Shown: in pieces, positions 46,177-55,256 of the stretch
How the letters are laid out: each line of letters starts with the position of its first letter
Position numbering within the stretch: position 1 is the first letter of the stretch
DNA from: Rhizobium sp. Q54
Lineage (GTDB): Bacteria; Pseudomonadota; Alphaproteobacteria; Rhizobiales; Xanthobacteraceae
Direction of reading: 5' to 3'
NCBI GenBank assembly: GCA_945861265.1
Contig: CAMAUC010000001.1
Span: 62,001 to 126,000 of the forward strand
Length of the DNA stretch: 64,000 nucleotides
The notes under the pieces: generated by a model
Databases searched by the model: none
What the model saw: only the letters and a program-made list of their open reading frames with translations
What the model was told of the DNA's origin: nothing
Translations under genes and position numbers: made by a program

Positions 46177-46890
46177 ATGGCGCGAAACCTGGCAAACGCT
46201 GCGACAAAAAGAGGCGCGTCCGCGCCGAAGCGCAACATTCGCTGGAACGGCGTGTCGGGATTGAAAGGTCAGCGCCGGGAAGTGATCCTGCGCAGCGTCG
46301 CGAACGTGCTGCGCAATTCGCGCCTGTCGTCATTGACGATTCAGGACGTGGCCGACGAACTCGGCATGACCAAGGGCAACCTTTATTATTACTTCAAAGA
46401 CAAGCAGGACATTCTCTACCAGTGTCATATGCGCAGCATGGAGATCAGTCTGCGCGCACTGGAGGAAGCAACGGCAAAAGGCCGCACCCCTTCCGAGAGC
46501 CTGCGCATCCTGCTGACCGGCCATATCCGTGGCATTCTCGACGACGGCTTTGGCGGCATCCTGCAGACCGATCTGGATAATTTCCGCCCCGACCAGCGCA
46601 AGACCTACGTCAAGAAGCGCGACGAACTGGAGCGCGGCGCCCGCGGCATGATCGAGGACGGCATTCGCGCCGGCGAATTCGACCCCGTCAACGTCAAGCT
46701 GACCGGTTTCGCGATCCTCGGGGCGATTAACTGGATACCCAAATGGTATCGCCCAACCGGCGCGTTCTCGCCGGACACGATCGTCGAAGAGATGGTCAAC
46801 TATTTTCTGCGCGGGCTGCAGCGTCAGCCGGGCGCATCGCAGAAGCCGCTGTCCAAAAAGAAACGTCAACGAGAACAGCACGAGCAGTAA
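46177..46890 (+). CDS. TetR-family transcriptional regulator
   Basis: The 237-residue protein, from MARNLANAATKRG, has the TetR DNA-binding domain at residues ~35-85 (LTIQDVADELGMTKGNLYYYFKDKQDILYQC). A helical ligand-binding domain and a basic tail (KKKRQREQHEQ) follow. The motif and length resemble regulators of acyl-CoA metabolism such as FadR/KstR2-type TetR proteins. The effector may therefore be a CoA thioester of the pathway; this is inference. The ORF track starts at a TTG that lies in the putative operator, so the ATG at 46177 is preferred. It heads the plus-strand catabolic operon. Confidence 0.9.
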   Translation: MARNLANAATKRGASAPKRNIRWNGVSGLKGQRREVILRSVANVLRNSRLSSLTIQDVADELGMTKGNLYYYFKDKQDILYQCHMRSMEISLRALEEATAKGRTPSESLRILLTGHIRGILDDGFGGILQTDLDNFRPDQRKTYVKKRDELERGARGMIEDGIRAGEFDPVNVKLTGFAILGAINWIPKWYRPTGAFSPDTIVEEMVNYFLRGLQRQPGASQKPLSKKKRQREQHEQ

Positions 46891-46920
46891 CGAGGCCTTT
46901 TCAACGCTGGAGGACTGACA

Positions 46921-48564
46921 ATGTACCCGCGTGACGCCTTCAAGACCCGCGCCGTGACCCGGCGAACAATGCTCGCGACCGGAGCAAGCGCGCTTGCTCT
47001 ATCTCTCTCCGCGCCGTCGATGGCCCTGGCGCAGACGCCGAAACGCGGCGGCACGCTGCGGATCAGCAACGGCGGCGATCCACCGGATTTCGATCTTCAT
47101 CAATCGGCGACCTACCTGACGCAATTTGTCGGCGCGCCCTGCTACTCGACGCTGCTGCGCATCGACCCGAGCGACTACAACAAGCTGGTCCCCGACCTTG
47201 CCGAGAAATACGACGTCTCAGCCGACGGCAAGACAGTCACCTTCAAGCTGCGCAGCGGCGTTCTTTTCCACAACGGCATGACGCTGACGGCCGAGGACGT
47301 CGTCTACAGCCTGGACCGTATCCGCAAGCCGCCGGCCGGGCTGGTCAGCCCGCGCAAAGGCCTGCTTGGCAACATCACCAATGTGAAAGCCGTCGGCGAC
47401 CTCACCGTCGTCATCACCCTAGCGCAAGCGCAGCTCGACTTCCCCTTCCTGGTCAGCAATCCCTACAACGTGATCCTCTGCAAGAAAGTCGCGGAGCCGC
47501 TCGATGCCCAGGGTCAGGGCATGAAGCGCCAGATCGTCGGCACCGGGCCGTTCAAGCTGACCCAAGCGGTCGACGGCCAGATCTACGAAATGGAGCGGTT
47601 CGACAAGTATTTCGGCAAGGCCGCCTATCTCGACAAGCTGCAGTTCTTCCCGATCAAGGGCGAGATCGAGCGCAGCGCCGCATTGCAGGGCAAGCGCATC
47701 GACGCCTGCTTCTTCTTCCCAAACGAGTCGGTGCTGTCGACCTTGCGCAAGGTGCCGGACATCACTGAATTGCGCCGTCCGACGCCGACCTTCATCAACC
47801 TCATTCCGAACGTGAAGATGAAGCCGTTCGACGATCCGCGCGTCCGCGAAGCCATTTCGCTGGCGATCGACCGCGATGCCTTCATCAAGACCGTCGGTCC
47901 GCTGGCCGGCGCGGCCTTCCACAGCAAGGGCCTGATGCTGCCGGGCAGCCCGTACAGTCTGTCCGACACCGAGGTCAAACAGTTCGGCGGCTACGACACC
48001 CTGCCCGGCATGGGCGGCAATGTCGCTGCCAACCGACAGAAGGCGATGACGCTGCTGGAGCAGGCCGGCGTGCCCAAGGGCTTCAAGGTGGTGATGATCG
48101 CACGCGGCGATGTCCCCGCCTTCCGCGACTCGTCGATCAACATCGCGGCACAGCTCAAGACCATCGGCCTCGACGCCAGCGTCGACATTCGCGACGCCGG
48201 CGCGTTCTACGCGGCGGAGAACAAGGGCGATTTCCAGTTGATCGCACATTCCGTCGCGCTCAGCGGCTCGCTTCCCGATCAGATCCTCGGCGAAGGCTAC
48301 ACCAGCTTCGGCGGCCGCAATTACGGACAATGGAAGGACGACTCGATCGACGATCGCTTCCGGGCGCAGTCGGCCGAGCCGGATCCGGATAAGCGCAAGA
48401 AGCTAATCCACGACTTCCAAATCGCGTTTCTCAAGACCTACTTCCAGATCAACCTGGCCTGGGTCGGCTACGGCGCGGCACATTCAAAGTCGGTGAAGGG
48501 CTGGAATGCCATGCCCGATCTCTACGCCAACATGCAGATGGACACCGTGTGGCTCGACAGCTGA
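46921..48564 (+). CDS. Peptide-type ABC substrate-binding protein (first copy)
   Basis: The 547-residue periplasmic protein belongs to the SBP_bac_5 family. A twin-arginine-like leader (VTRRTMLATGASALALSLS) ends near MALAQ. Family features include KRGGTLRISNGGDPPDFDLH, LTAEDVVYSLDRIR and VREAISLAIDRDAFI. A GGAGGA site precedes it. Such proteins bind peptides, opines, nickel complexes, sugars or amphipathic acids. A close paralogue is encoded at 62728, and the pair flanks the CoA-pathway genes. Confidence 0.93.
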   Translation: MYPRDAFKTRAVTRRTMLATGASALALSLSAPSMALAQTPKRGGTLRISNGGDPPDFDLHQSATYLTQFVGAPCYSTLLRIDPSDYNKLVPDLAEKYDVSADGKTVTFKLRSGVLFHNGMTLTAEDVVYSLDRIRKPPAGLVSPRKGLLGNITNVKAVGDLTVVITLAQAQLDFPFLVSNPYNVILCKKVAEPLDAQGQGMKRQIVGTGPFKLTQAVDGQIYEMERFDKYFGKAAYLDKLQFFPIKGEIERSAALQGKRIDACFFFPNESVLSTLRKVPDITELRRPTPTFINLIPNVKMKPFDDPRVREAISLAIDRDAFIKTVGPLAGAAFHSKGLMLPGSPYSLSDTEVKQFGGYDTLPGMGGNVAANRQKAMTLLEQAGVPKGFKVVMIARGDVPAFRDSSINIAAQLKTIGLDASVDIRDAGAFYAAENKGDFQLIAHSVALSGSLPDQILGEGYTSFGGRNYGQWKDDSIDDRFRAQSAEPDPDKRKKLIHDFQIAFLKTYFQINLAWVGYGAAHSKSVKGWNAMPDLYANMQMDTVWLDS

Positions 48565-48588
48565 TCTGCCGGGAGTTCGGTATATAGT

Positions 48589-49548
48589 ATGCTTGCCTAT
48601 ATCGCCCAGCGCCTGATGACCGGCTTCGTCACCCTCTTCGCGGTGGCAGCGATCGTCTTCCTGGTGATGCGGGTGATCCCGGGCGACGCGGCAGTCATGA
48701 TGACCGGCGCCGGTGCCGGCGTGGTGTCCGATGAGGAACTCGCTCAGGTGCGCAAGAAACTCGGACTGGACCGGGCGATCCCGATCCAGTTCGCGGACTG
48801 GGCGGGCGACGTCGCCAGGCTCGACTTAGGCACCTCGCTACGCACCGGCAATCCGGTGATCAACGACGTTGCCCGCCGCTTTCCCTACACTCTGCAAATC
48901 GTCATCATGGCCATGGTTCTCGCCGTCGGCATCGGCGTGCCGATTGGCGTGATCGCCGCGCGCTTCATGGGCACCGGGCTCGACCGCGCGATCCAGGCCT
49001 TCAGTATCGCCGGCCTGGCCGCGCCGTCGTTCTGGGTCGGTCTGCTGCTGATCCTGGGGCTGGTGAAATACTTCAACTGGAGCGCTCCGTTGTTCTGGGA
49101 GCCGTTCTGGATCAGCCCGCTCAAGAGTATGTCGCAATTAATCTGGCCGGCGGTCGCCGTCGGCCTTCGCCAGTTGGCGCTAATCGCCCGCATGACGCGC
49201 TCGATCATGCTGGAAGTGCTCGGCGAAGATTACATCCGCACCGCCCGGGCCAAGGGCCTGTCGGAATGGACGGTCGTGTTCCACCACGGTCTGCGCAACG
49301 GGCTGCTGCCGGTCGTCACCCTTGTCGGCTTTGAATTCGCCGCGCTCTTCGGCGGCCTGATCATCACCGAGACCGTTTTCAGCGTTCCCGGCCTCGGACA
49401 ATATGTCGTCACCTCGATCCTCGCCCGCGACTATCCCGCCGCCCAAGGCATTGTCCTGATCCTCGCCAGCATCGTCGTGTTGGGCAATCTGGCGATCGAT
49501 CTCCTGTATGGCTGGCTCGATCCGCGCACGCGGCTGCAGGGAGCGTGA
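48589..49548 (+). CDS. Peptide-type ABC permease, DppB-like
   Basis: The 319-residue membrane protein starts MLAYIAQRLMTGFVTLFAV, the classical N-terminus of DppB/OppB permeases. It has VMRVIPGDAA, a large periplasmic loop, and the coupling segment LEVLGEDYIRTARAKGLSEW. Six transmembrane helices are expected. It pairs with the DppC-like protein that follows at once. The GGGAG upstream is rather far (about 14 bases) from the ATG. Confidence 0.93.
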   Translation: MLAYIAQRLMTGFVTLFAVAAIVFLVMRVIPGDAAVMMTGAGAGVVSDEELAQVRKKLGLDRAIPIQFADWAGDVARLDLGTSLRTGNPVINDVARRFPYTLQIVIMAMVLAVGIGVPIGVIAARFMGTGLDRAIQAFSIAGLAAPSFWVGLLLILGLVKYFNWSAPLFWEPFWISPLKSMSQLIWPAVAVGLRQLALIARMTRSIMLEVLGEDYIRTARAKGLSEWTVVFHHGLRNGLLPVVTLVGFEFAALFGGLIITETVFSVPGLGQYVVTSILARDYPAAQGIVLILASIVVLGNLAIDLLYGWLDPRTRLQGA

Positions 49549-49550
49549 AC

Positions 49551-50471
49551 ATGATCGCCCTCGCCGATCCGCAAATGCCCGCCGTGACCTTGCCGCCCGC
49601 CGCGTCGCCGAAACGCAAGACGCTCGGCCGCCGGCTGGTGCGCAATATGCGGCGCCATCCGCTTGGCACGTTCGGCTTCGTTGTCCTGGCGATCATGACC
49701 ATTGCCGCGGTCGCCGCGCCGCTGATCGCGCCGTTCGATCCGACGGTGGGCGATTCCGGGGCCTTGTTCCAGCCGCCGGGGGCGACCTACTGGCTCGGCA
49801 CAGATGCCTTCGGCCGCGACATTCTCTCGCGCCTCATCTATGGCGCCCGGATCTCGCTGGCGGTCGGAGTCGGTGCCAGCCTGCTCGGCGTGACCGTCGG
49901 CGCCACCGTCGGCATCGTTGCCGGCTATATCGGCGGCTGGACCGACTCCGTCGCGCAGCGGCTGATGGACGCCATGCTGGCGTTTCCGATGCTGTTGCTG
50001 GCGCTGGCTATGGCCACCGTGCTTGGCTCATCGCTGCAGAACGTCATCATCGCACTGGCGATGCCGATCGTGCCGCGCGGCGCCCGCATCGCCCGCGCCA
50101 GCACCCTTTTGCTGAAGAACACCGCCTTCGTCGAAGCCGCGCGCGCCGTCGGCTGCACCGACCTGCGCATCATTCTCCGGCACATCGTACCCAATACCTT
50201 CGCGCCGCTGCTGGTGATTGCAACCGCCTATCTCGGTCTCGCCGTCGTCCAGGAAGCTGCCCTCGATTATCTCGGCGCCGGCATCCAGGAGCCGGACTCC
50301 TCGTGGGGCCTGATGATGTCGGGTTCGGCGACGTCGCTGGCTCTCGTCGCGCCATGGATCGTGATTTTTCCAGGCCTTGCGATCTGCCTCGCCGTGTTGG
50401 CCTCCAACCTGCTCGGCGACGCCATCCGCGACATCCTCGATCCGAAGCTACAGCGCGACTATCCAGGCTAA
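49551..50471 (+). CDS. Peptide-type ABC permease, DppC-like
   Basis: The 306-residue permease has the DppC features: an N-terminal cytoplasmic stretch rich in basic residues and a first helix (LGTFGFVVLAIMTIAAVAAPL). GTDAFGRDILSRLIYGARISL and the coupling loop EAARAVGCTDLRIILRHIVPN follow. I start it at the ATG 49551, two codons after the GTG used in the ORF track. It begins two bases after the DppB stop. With DppB and the minus-strand ATPases it makes a complete importer. Confidence 0.92.
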   Translation: MIALADPQMPAVTLPPAASPKRKTLGRRLVRNMRRHPLGTFGFVVLAIMTIAAVAAPLIAPFDPTVGDSGALFQPPGATYWLGTDAFGRDILSRLIYGARISLAVGVGASLLGVTVGATVGIVAGYIGGWTDSVAQRLMDAMLAFPMLLLALAMATVLGSSLQNVIIALAMPIVPRGARIARASTLLLKNTAFVEAARAVGCTDLRIILRHIVPNTFAPLLVIATAYLGLAVVQEAALDYLGAGIQEPDSSWGLMMSGSATSLALVAPWIVIFPGLAICLAVLASNLLGDAIRDILDPKLQRDYPG

Positions 50472-50503
50472 CAAAAGAAAACTGCATCAAAGGGCGATCC
50501 GTC

Positions 50504-51619
50504 ATGGCAAAAAGCGTTCTGCACACCAGTCTCTGCGACGAGCTGAACATTGAGTATCCGATTTTCCTCGCCGGCATGGGCGTGAAGGGCCGCGCGACGC
50601 CGCCGGAACTGGTCGCGGCGGTGAGCGACGCTGGCGGCATGGGCATCCTCGGCTGCTCATGGCTTGACCACAACGAGGTGCGGCGCCGTATCCGCGCGGT
50701 GCGCAATCTCACCGACAAGCCGTTCGGCGTCGATCTGCTGCTGCCGGCCAGCATGGCGGAAGGCGTGCCGGACCGCGCCGAAATGCGCGCGCGGATCGAA
50801 CGCGACTTTCCGCAGCATGTCGCCTTCGTCAAGGAGCTGCACAAGAAATTCGGTCTACAGCCGCTGTCCGACAACAAGGCGGCCATGTCGGGTGAATTCA
50901 TCCGCCGGCAGGTCGACGTCTGCATCGAGGAAAAAATCGCGGTGTTCGCCGCCGGCCTGGGCGACCCGAGTTGGGTCGTGCCGATGGCGCATCAAGTCGG
51001 CATGAAAGTCATGGGCCTGGTCGGCAATGTGCGCAACGCCGAACGCCAGAAGAAGGCCGGTGTGGATTACGTGATCGCGCAAGGTTACGAAGCCGGCGGC
51101 CACACCGGCACGATCGCCAACTTCGCCTTGATCCCGACGGTCGCCGACGCGATCAACCCGCTGCCGGTGATCGCCGCCGGCGCCATCGCTGACGGCCGCA
51201 CCCTGGTTGCCGGCCTCGCGCTCGGCGCCGTCGGCGTCTGGATCGGCACCGCCTTCCTGCTCGCCGAGGAATCGAACCTGTTTCCGGTGCATCAGGAAGA
51301 AATCATCCGCGGCTCGTCGGAAGATTTCATCATCACCCGCGCCTATACCGGCAAGACGGCGCGCGACTACAAGAACGAAGTCATCAAGGCCTGGGATGAA
51401 TCGGGGCTGAAGGCCCTGCCGATGCCGCTGCAGGGCGTGCTGATGGACGACTTCATTGCCGCCGCCGATGCCGCGAACCGCGCCGAACTGATCAACAACC
51501 CGGCCGGCCAGATTTCCGGCATGCTCAAGGGCAAGCGCCCGGCCAAGGACATCTTGATGTCGATGGTCGTCGAGGCCGAACAGGTTATCGAGCGGCTTGG
51601 CTCGATGCGGAGCCGGTAG
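50504..51619 (+). CDS. Nitronate monooxygenase/2-nitropropane dioxygenase-family flavoprotein
   Basis: The 371-residue FMN enzyme starts at MAKSVLHTSLCDELNIEYPI; the 703-residue ORF-track version reads through the DppC gene and is rejected. Family marks are FLAGMGVKGRATPPELVAAV, SDAGGMGILG, VIAQGYEAGGHTG and PVIAAGAIADGRTL. Relatives oxidise nitronates or act as enoyl reductases (FabK type). In a CoA-ester pathway a reductase or oxidase on an acyl chain is as likely as nitronate oxidation. It is transcribed with the transporter genes and lies two bases before the CoA-transferase pair. Confidence 0.87.
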   Translation: MAKSVLHTSLCDELNIEYPIFLAGMGVKGRATPPELVAAVSDAGGMGILGCSWLDHNEVRRRIRAVRNLTDKPFGVDLLLPASMAEGVPDRAEMRARIERDFPQHVAFVKELHKKFGLQPLSDNKAAMSGEFIRRQVDVCIEEKIAVFAAGLGDPSWVVPMAHQVGMKVMGLVGNVRNAERQKKAGVDYVIAQGYEAGGHTGTIANFALIPTVADAINPLPVIAAGAIADGRTLVAGLALGAVGVWIGTAFLLAEESNLFPVHQEEIIRGSSEDFIITRAYTGKTARDYKNEVIKAWDESGLKALPMPLQGVLMDDFIAAADAANRAELINNPAGQISGMLKGKRPAKDILMSMVVEAEQVIERLGSMRSR

Positions 51620-51621
51620 CC

Positions 51622-52833
51622 ATGACACGCGCGGCCGCAACGACCCCAGCCGGACCGTTGGCGGGTCTATCCGTCGTCGAGCTTGGCGACGGCACATCGG
51701 GACCTTATGCCGCCAAGATGCTCGGCGACTTCGGCGCGGAGGTCGTCAAAGTCGAGACCGCGGCCGGCGATTCCACGCGCCGGCGCGGTCCCTTTCCGGA
51801 TGGCCGGCCCGACCCGGAGGCCAGCGGACTCTTTCTCTATCTCAACCTGAACAAATACGGCGTCACGCTGGACCTCAAGACGACCGCCGGCCGCATTGCG
51901 CTCGACCACCTGCTGTCGAACGCCGACATCTTCATTTCCAATCTATCCTCGGAAACGTTGCGGGCCGCCGACATTGGTCCCTTATCACTGCGCGAACGCT
52001 ATCCGAATCTGATCATCACGACGATCTCGCCGTTTGGCTCGACCGGGCCCTGGGCGAACCGCAAAGGCGACGAACTGATCACTTATGCAATGAGCGGCAT
52101 GGCCTACAGCACGCCTGGCATGCCTGACGCTTCCGACGATCTCGAACGCGAGCCGCCGCTACATCCCGCCGCCAACGTCAACGAAACAATCGCCGGTCTC
52201 GTGGCCGCCACGGCGACCCTAACCGCGGTCTTCGGCCGCAGCCGGACCGGTGAAGGCTGCCACGTCGAGGTGAGCCAGCAGGCCGCGCTTGCCGCCATGC
52301 AGATCCGGGACATCACTACGGCTTCGTTCACCGGCGAACGCTACAACCGCCTGCTCAATCCAATGACCATCGGTCGAATGCCGAATTTCTATGTGCCGTG
52401 CAAGGACGGCTACGTCACCGTCGCCGCGCCGATGGACATTCATTGGGAGCGGCTGGTCGAGGCCATGGGCAAGCCGGACTGGGCGCTGTCCAAGGATTAC
52501 GCGACGGGCGCGGCGCGCACGGTCAACTGGGTCGCGCTGCGGCTGAAGATCATCGAATGGACCATGAAGCTGACCGGCGACGAGTTGCACGCCATTGCGG
52601 AAGAGATGCAGTTGCCGATGTTTCCGTTCTATTCAATTCGCAAGGTCGCCGATTGTGAACAGGTCCGCGAGCGGCGAAGCCTGGTCGATGTCGACATTGG
52701 CGGCAAACGCGCGCGGATGCCGGGCGCGCCCTTCGCGCTGCGCAAATCGCCCTGGCAACTCCGCCGTCCGGCGCCGCGGCTCGGCGAACACAACGAGATG
52801 CTGCTGGGCCAGCTTGCCGGAGCCACATCGTAA
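51622..52833 (+). CDS. CaiB/BaiF CoA-transferase family subunit 1 (catalytic Asp replaced)
   Basis: The 403-residue protein is a family III CoA-transferase homologue: PLAGLSVVELGDGTSGPYAAKMLGDFGAEVVKVE, LDLKTTAGRIAL and ISPFGSTGPWANRKGDEL. In active members an aspartate in a segment like GEGQxIDxS forms the acyl anhydride. Here the segment reads RTGEGCHVEVSQQAAL, with glutamate at that place. It lies directly upstream of a second family member that keeps the aspartate, overlapping it by one base. Together they look like a heteromeric CoA-transferase that activates the imported acid. Confidence 0.87.
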   Translation: MTRAAATTPAGPLAGLSVVELGDGTSGPYAAKMLGDFGAEVVKVETAAGDSTRRRGPFPDGRPDPEASGLFLYLNLNKYGVTLDLKTTAGRIALDHLLSNADIFISNLSSETLRAADIGPLSLRERYPNLIITTISPFGSTGPWANRKGDELITYAMSGMAYSTPGMPDASDDLEREPPLHPAANVNETIAGLVAATATLTAVFGRSRTGEGCHVEVSQQAALAAMQIRDITTASFTGERYNRLLNPMTIGRMPNFYVPCKDGYVTVAAPMDIHWERLVEAMGKPDWALSKDYATGAARTVNWVALRLKIIEWTMKLTGDELHAIAEEMQLPMFPFYSIRKVADCEQVRERRSLVDVDIGGKRARMPGAPFALRKSPWQLRRPAPRLGEHNEMLLGQLAGATS

Positions 52834-54053
52834 TGAAAACGGCAAAGCCGCTCCCGCTCGAAGGCATCCGGGTCATGGACCTCGGACAATTTATCGCCAT
52901 GCCTTTCTGCACGCTCTGGCTGGCCTGGCTCGGCGCCGAAGTCATCGTGGTCGAATCCCGGAAGCGTTCGACGGCGCGCACGGCGCCGCCTTTCGCCGAG
53001 GGACACGACCGCGATTTCAACGCCAGCGGTTATTTCAACTTCCTCAACGCCGGCAAGAAGAGTTGCGCGGTCGACATGACCACGGCGGCGGGGCGGGACA
53101 TCGTGCGCCAGCTGGCCGGCAAAGTTGATGTCGTGGTCGATAATTTCTCCACCGGAGTCCTGGAAAAGCTCGGTCTCGGATACGAGTCGATCGTCAAGCT
53201 GCATCCCACCGTGATCATGGCGTCGAACGGCGCATTCGGCCGTACCGGGCCGATGCGCAATTCCCGTGGACTGCACAGCGCGGTCAACCTGTTCAGCGGC
53301 GTCGCCGACGTCACCGGCTACGATGGCGGCCACCCCCGTATCCTCGGCGGCGTGATACCCGATCCGTTGAGCGGCACCTACTCGAACTTCGCCATTCTCG
53401 CCGCCCTCCATCATCGCAACCGTACCGGCGAAGGCCAGTTCATCGACCTGGCGATGTATGAGGCGATGATGACGCTCATTCCCGAGGCGGTGATCGACTA
53501 CACGCTCAACGGCGTCGAGCCGGAACGCGTCGGCAGCCGCGACAGCATGAAGGCGCCGCACGGTATCTATCGTTGCAAGGACGATGACACCTGGCTGGCC
53601 CTGAGCGTCGCCAGCGACGAAGAATGGATGGCGCTGTGCGGCGTGGCGCAGCGGCCGGAATGGGCCGCCGACGCCCGCTTCAAGACCGCCGATGCGCGGC
53701 AGAAGAATGTCGCCGCGCTCGATCTGGCGGTCGAAGGCTGGACGCGCGGCCAGCAGGTTCACGCCGCGACCGATGCGCTGCAAGCGGCCAGCGTGGCGGC
53801 GGGGCCGGTGCTGCGCATCGACGAATTGCTCGACGACGCACAGCTCAATGAACGCGGCCTCGTCATCACCACCGATCACCCCGTGGTCGGCAAGAGGTGC
53901 CAACTGGGCATTCCCTGGCGAATGGACAGCCTTGGCATCAATTATCAGCACGCGCCGCTTGTCGGCGAGCACACCCACCAGACGTTGACGGAGCTGATCG
54001 GCATTGACGCGGCAACCTATGCCCGCCTCGAAGCCGACGGCGTCCTGGCGTGA
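52833..54053 (+). CDS. CaiB/BaiF CoA-transferase family subunit 2 (catalytic Asp present)
   Basis: The 406-residue protein has the family III CoA-transferase opening PLEGIRVMDLGQFIAMPFC, VDMTTAAGRDIVRQL and NGAFGRTGPMRNSRGLHSAV. The expected catalytic aspartate is in RTGEGQFIDLAMYEAMM. Such enzymes move CoA from a donor such as succinyl-CoA to a carboxylic acid without ATP. It starts on the last base of the preceding paralogue's stop (TAATG) and is probably translated with it. Benzylsuccinate CoA-transferase BbsEF is a known case of two such subunits. Confidence 0.9.
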   Translation: MKTAKPLPLEGIRVMDLGQFIAMPFCTLWLAWLGAEVIVVESRKRSTARTAPPFAEGHDRDFNASGYFNFLNAGKKSCAVDMTTAAGRDIVRQLAGKVDVVVDNFSTGVLEKLGLGYESIVKLHPTVIMASNGAFGRTGPMRNSRGLHSAVNLFSGVADVTGYDGGHPRILGGVIPDPLSGTYSNFAILAALHHRNRTGEGQFIDLAMYEAMMTLIPEAVIDYTLNGVEPERVGSRDSMKAPHGIYRCKDDDTWLALSVASDEEWMALCGVAQRPEWAADARFKTADARQKNVAALDLAVEGWTRGQQVHAATDALQAASVAAGPVLRIDELLDDAQLNERGLVITTDHPVVGKRCQLGIPWRMDSLGINYQHAPLVGEHTHQTLTELIGIDAATYARLEADGVLA

Positions 54054-54068
54054 CCACAGCGAGCAGGC

Positions 54069-55244
54069 ATGGACTTTAAACTGACGGCCGAAGAACAGGC
54101 GTTCCGCCTTGAGGTGCAGGACTTCCTGCGCCGCGAGCTGACTCCAAACATCTGGCTGGCGCATCGCGACCCGACCGAGCAAGGCATGTGGACCGCCGAT
54201 TTCACCAAGGCGTTCCGCCGCAAGCTTGGCGCCGCCGGCTATATCGGCATGGGCTGGCCGAAGGAATATGGCGGTGGCGGCCGCAACCGGATCTATCAGA
54301 CGATCCTCTGGGACGAGATGGAGTATCACCGCGCGCCAGGCATCGACCGCTCTGTAACCTACATCCCGAATGCCGTCATTGCCTTCGGCTCGGATGCGCA
54401 GAAGGCCGAGTTCCTGCCGAAGATGGTGCGCGGTGAACTGTCTTGGTTCGTCGGCTATTCCGAACCGGAAGCCGGCTCCGATCTCGCCAATCTGAAGACA
54501 AAGGCGGTGGAAGACGGCGACTATTTCGTCATTACCGGCCAGAAGGCGTTCTCTAGCGACGCACATATGGCCGACTATGGCTGGGTCGCCACGCGCACCG
54601 ACGCGACATCGACGAAGCATCATGGCCTGACCATGTTTATCGTCGACATGACCCTGCCCGGCGTCACCGTCAGCGAGTACCCGACATTGGCGGGCTGGAC
54701 CCACCACGCCGTGCACTTCGACAATGTCCGCGTTCACAAGTCGATGATGGTCGGCGCCCGCGACCAGGGCTGGAAAGTCGTCATGGGGGCGATCGACTAT
54801 GAGCGCGGTGCCCTCGCCAGCGCCGGGCTCGTCAATTATCAGCTTGATCGCCTGCTGGCCTGGTGCGCGCAGCCGCGCGAAGGAGCCGCGCCTCTGCTCG
54901 ACGATCCTGTCGTGCGCGACGAACTGGTTCGGCTGGCAATCGAAGCTGAAACCGCGAAGCTCGCGAGCTATTGGCTGGCCTCGCTCAGCGCCAAAGGTCT
55001 GCGACCGCAACACGAAAGCTCGGTCGCCCTGCTGGTAAAGCGCGAGACCTCGCGCAAATTCGACGCCGCCGGCCTGGAACTGCTCGGCCAGTTCGCGCCG
55101 CTGCGCGCTGGGTCGCCGGCCGTCGCACTGGCCGGCGAGGTCGAGGTCGAATACCGCGATCATTTGTACTTCCAGTTTGCCGCTGGCGGCTTCGACATCA
55201 CCCGCAACGTGGTCGCAACGCGCGGCCTCGGCCTGCCTCGATAA
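54069..55244 (+). CDS. Acyl-CoA dehydrogenase, putative catalytic subunit of a heteromer
   Basis: The 391-residue flavoprotein has the acyl-CoA dehydrogenase fold: FKLTAEEQAFRLEVQDFLRRE, WFVGYSEPEAGSDLANLKT and GLTMFIVDMTLPGV. The C-terminal site that holds the catalytic glutamate in medium-chain enzymes (IYEGT) reads QFAAGGFDITRN, so that base is missing. Glu245 in AIDYERGALASAG occupies the alternative position used by isovaleryl-CoA dehydrogenase and the steroid-type FadE26/ChsE4 subunit. It is followed 12 bases later by a second, more degenerate homologue, which suggests an alpha2beta2 enzyme. Confidence 0.9.
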   Translation: MDFKLTAEEQAFRLEVQDFLRRELTPNIWLAHRDPTEQGMWTADFTKAFRRKLGAAGYIGMGWPKEYGGGGRNRIYQTILWDEMEYHRAPGIDRSVTYIPNAVIAFGSDAQKAEFLPKMVRGELSWFVGYSEPEAGSDLANLKTKAVEDGDYFVITGQKAFSSDAHMADYGWVATRTDATSTKHHGLTMFIVDMTLPGVTVSEYPTLAGWTHHAVHFDNVRVHKSMMVGARDQGWKVVMGAIDYERGALASAGLVNYQLDRLLAWCAQPREGAAPLLDDPVVRDELVRLAIEAETAKLASYWLASLSAKGLRPQHESSVALLVKRETSRKFDAAGLELLGQFAPLRAGSPAVALAGEVEVEYRDHLYFQFAAGGFDITRNVVATRGLGLPR

Positions 55245-55256
55245 GCGGAATACAAC

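Noticed and set aside
52629-55163. 844-codon minus-strand ORF spanning the CoA-transferase and dehydrogenase genes
   Set aside because: It is antisense to two well-supported genes, has shadow-type composition and no domain. Its length reflects high GC at third positions.
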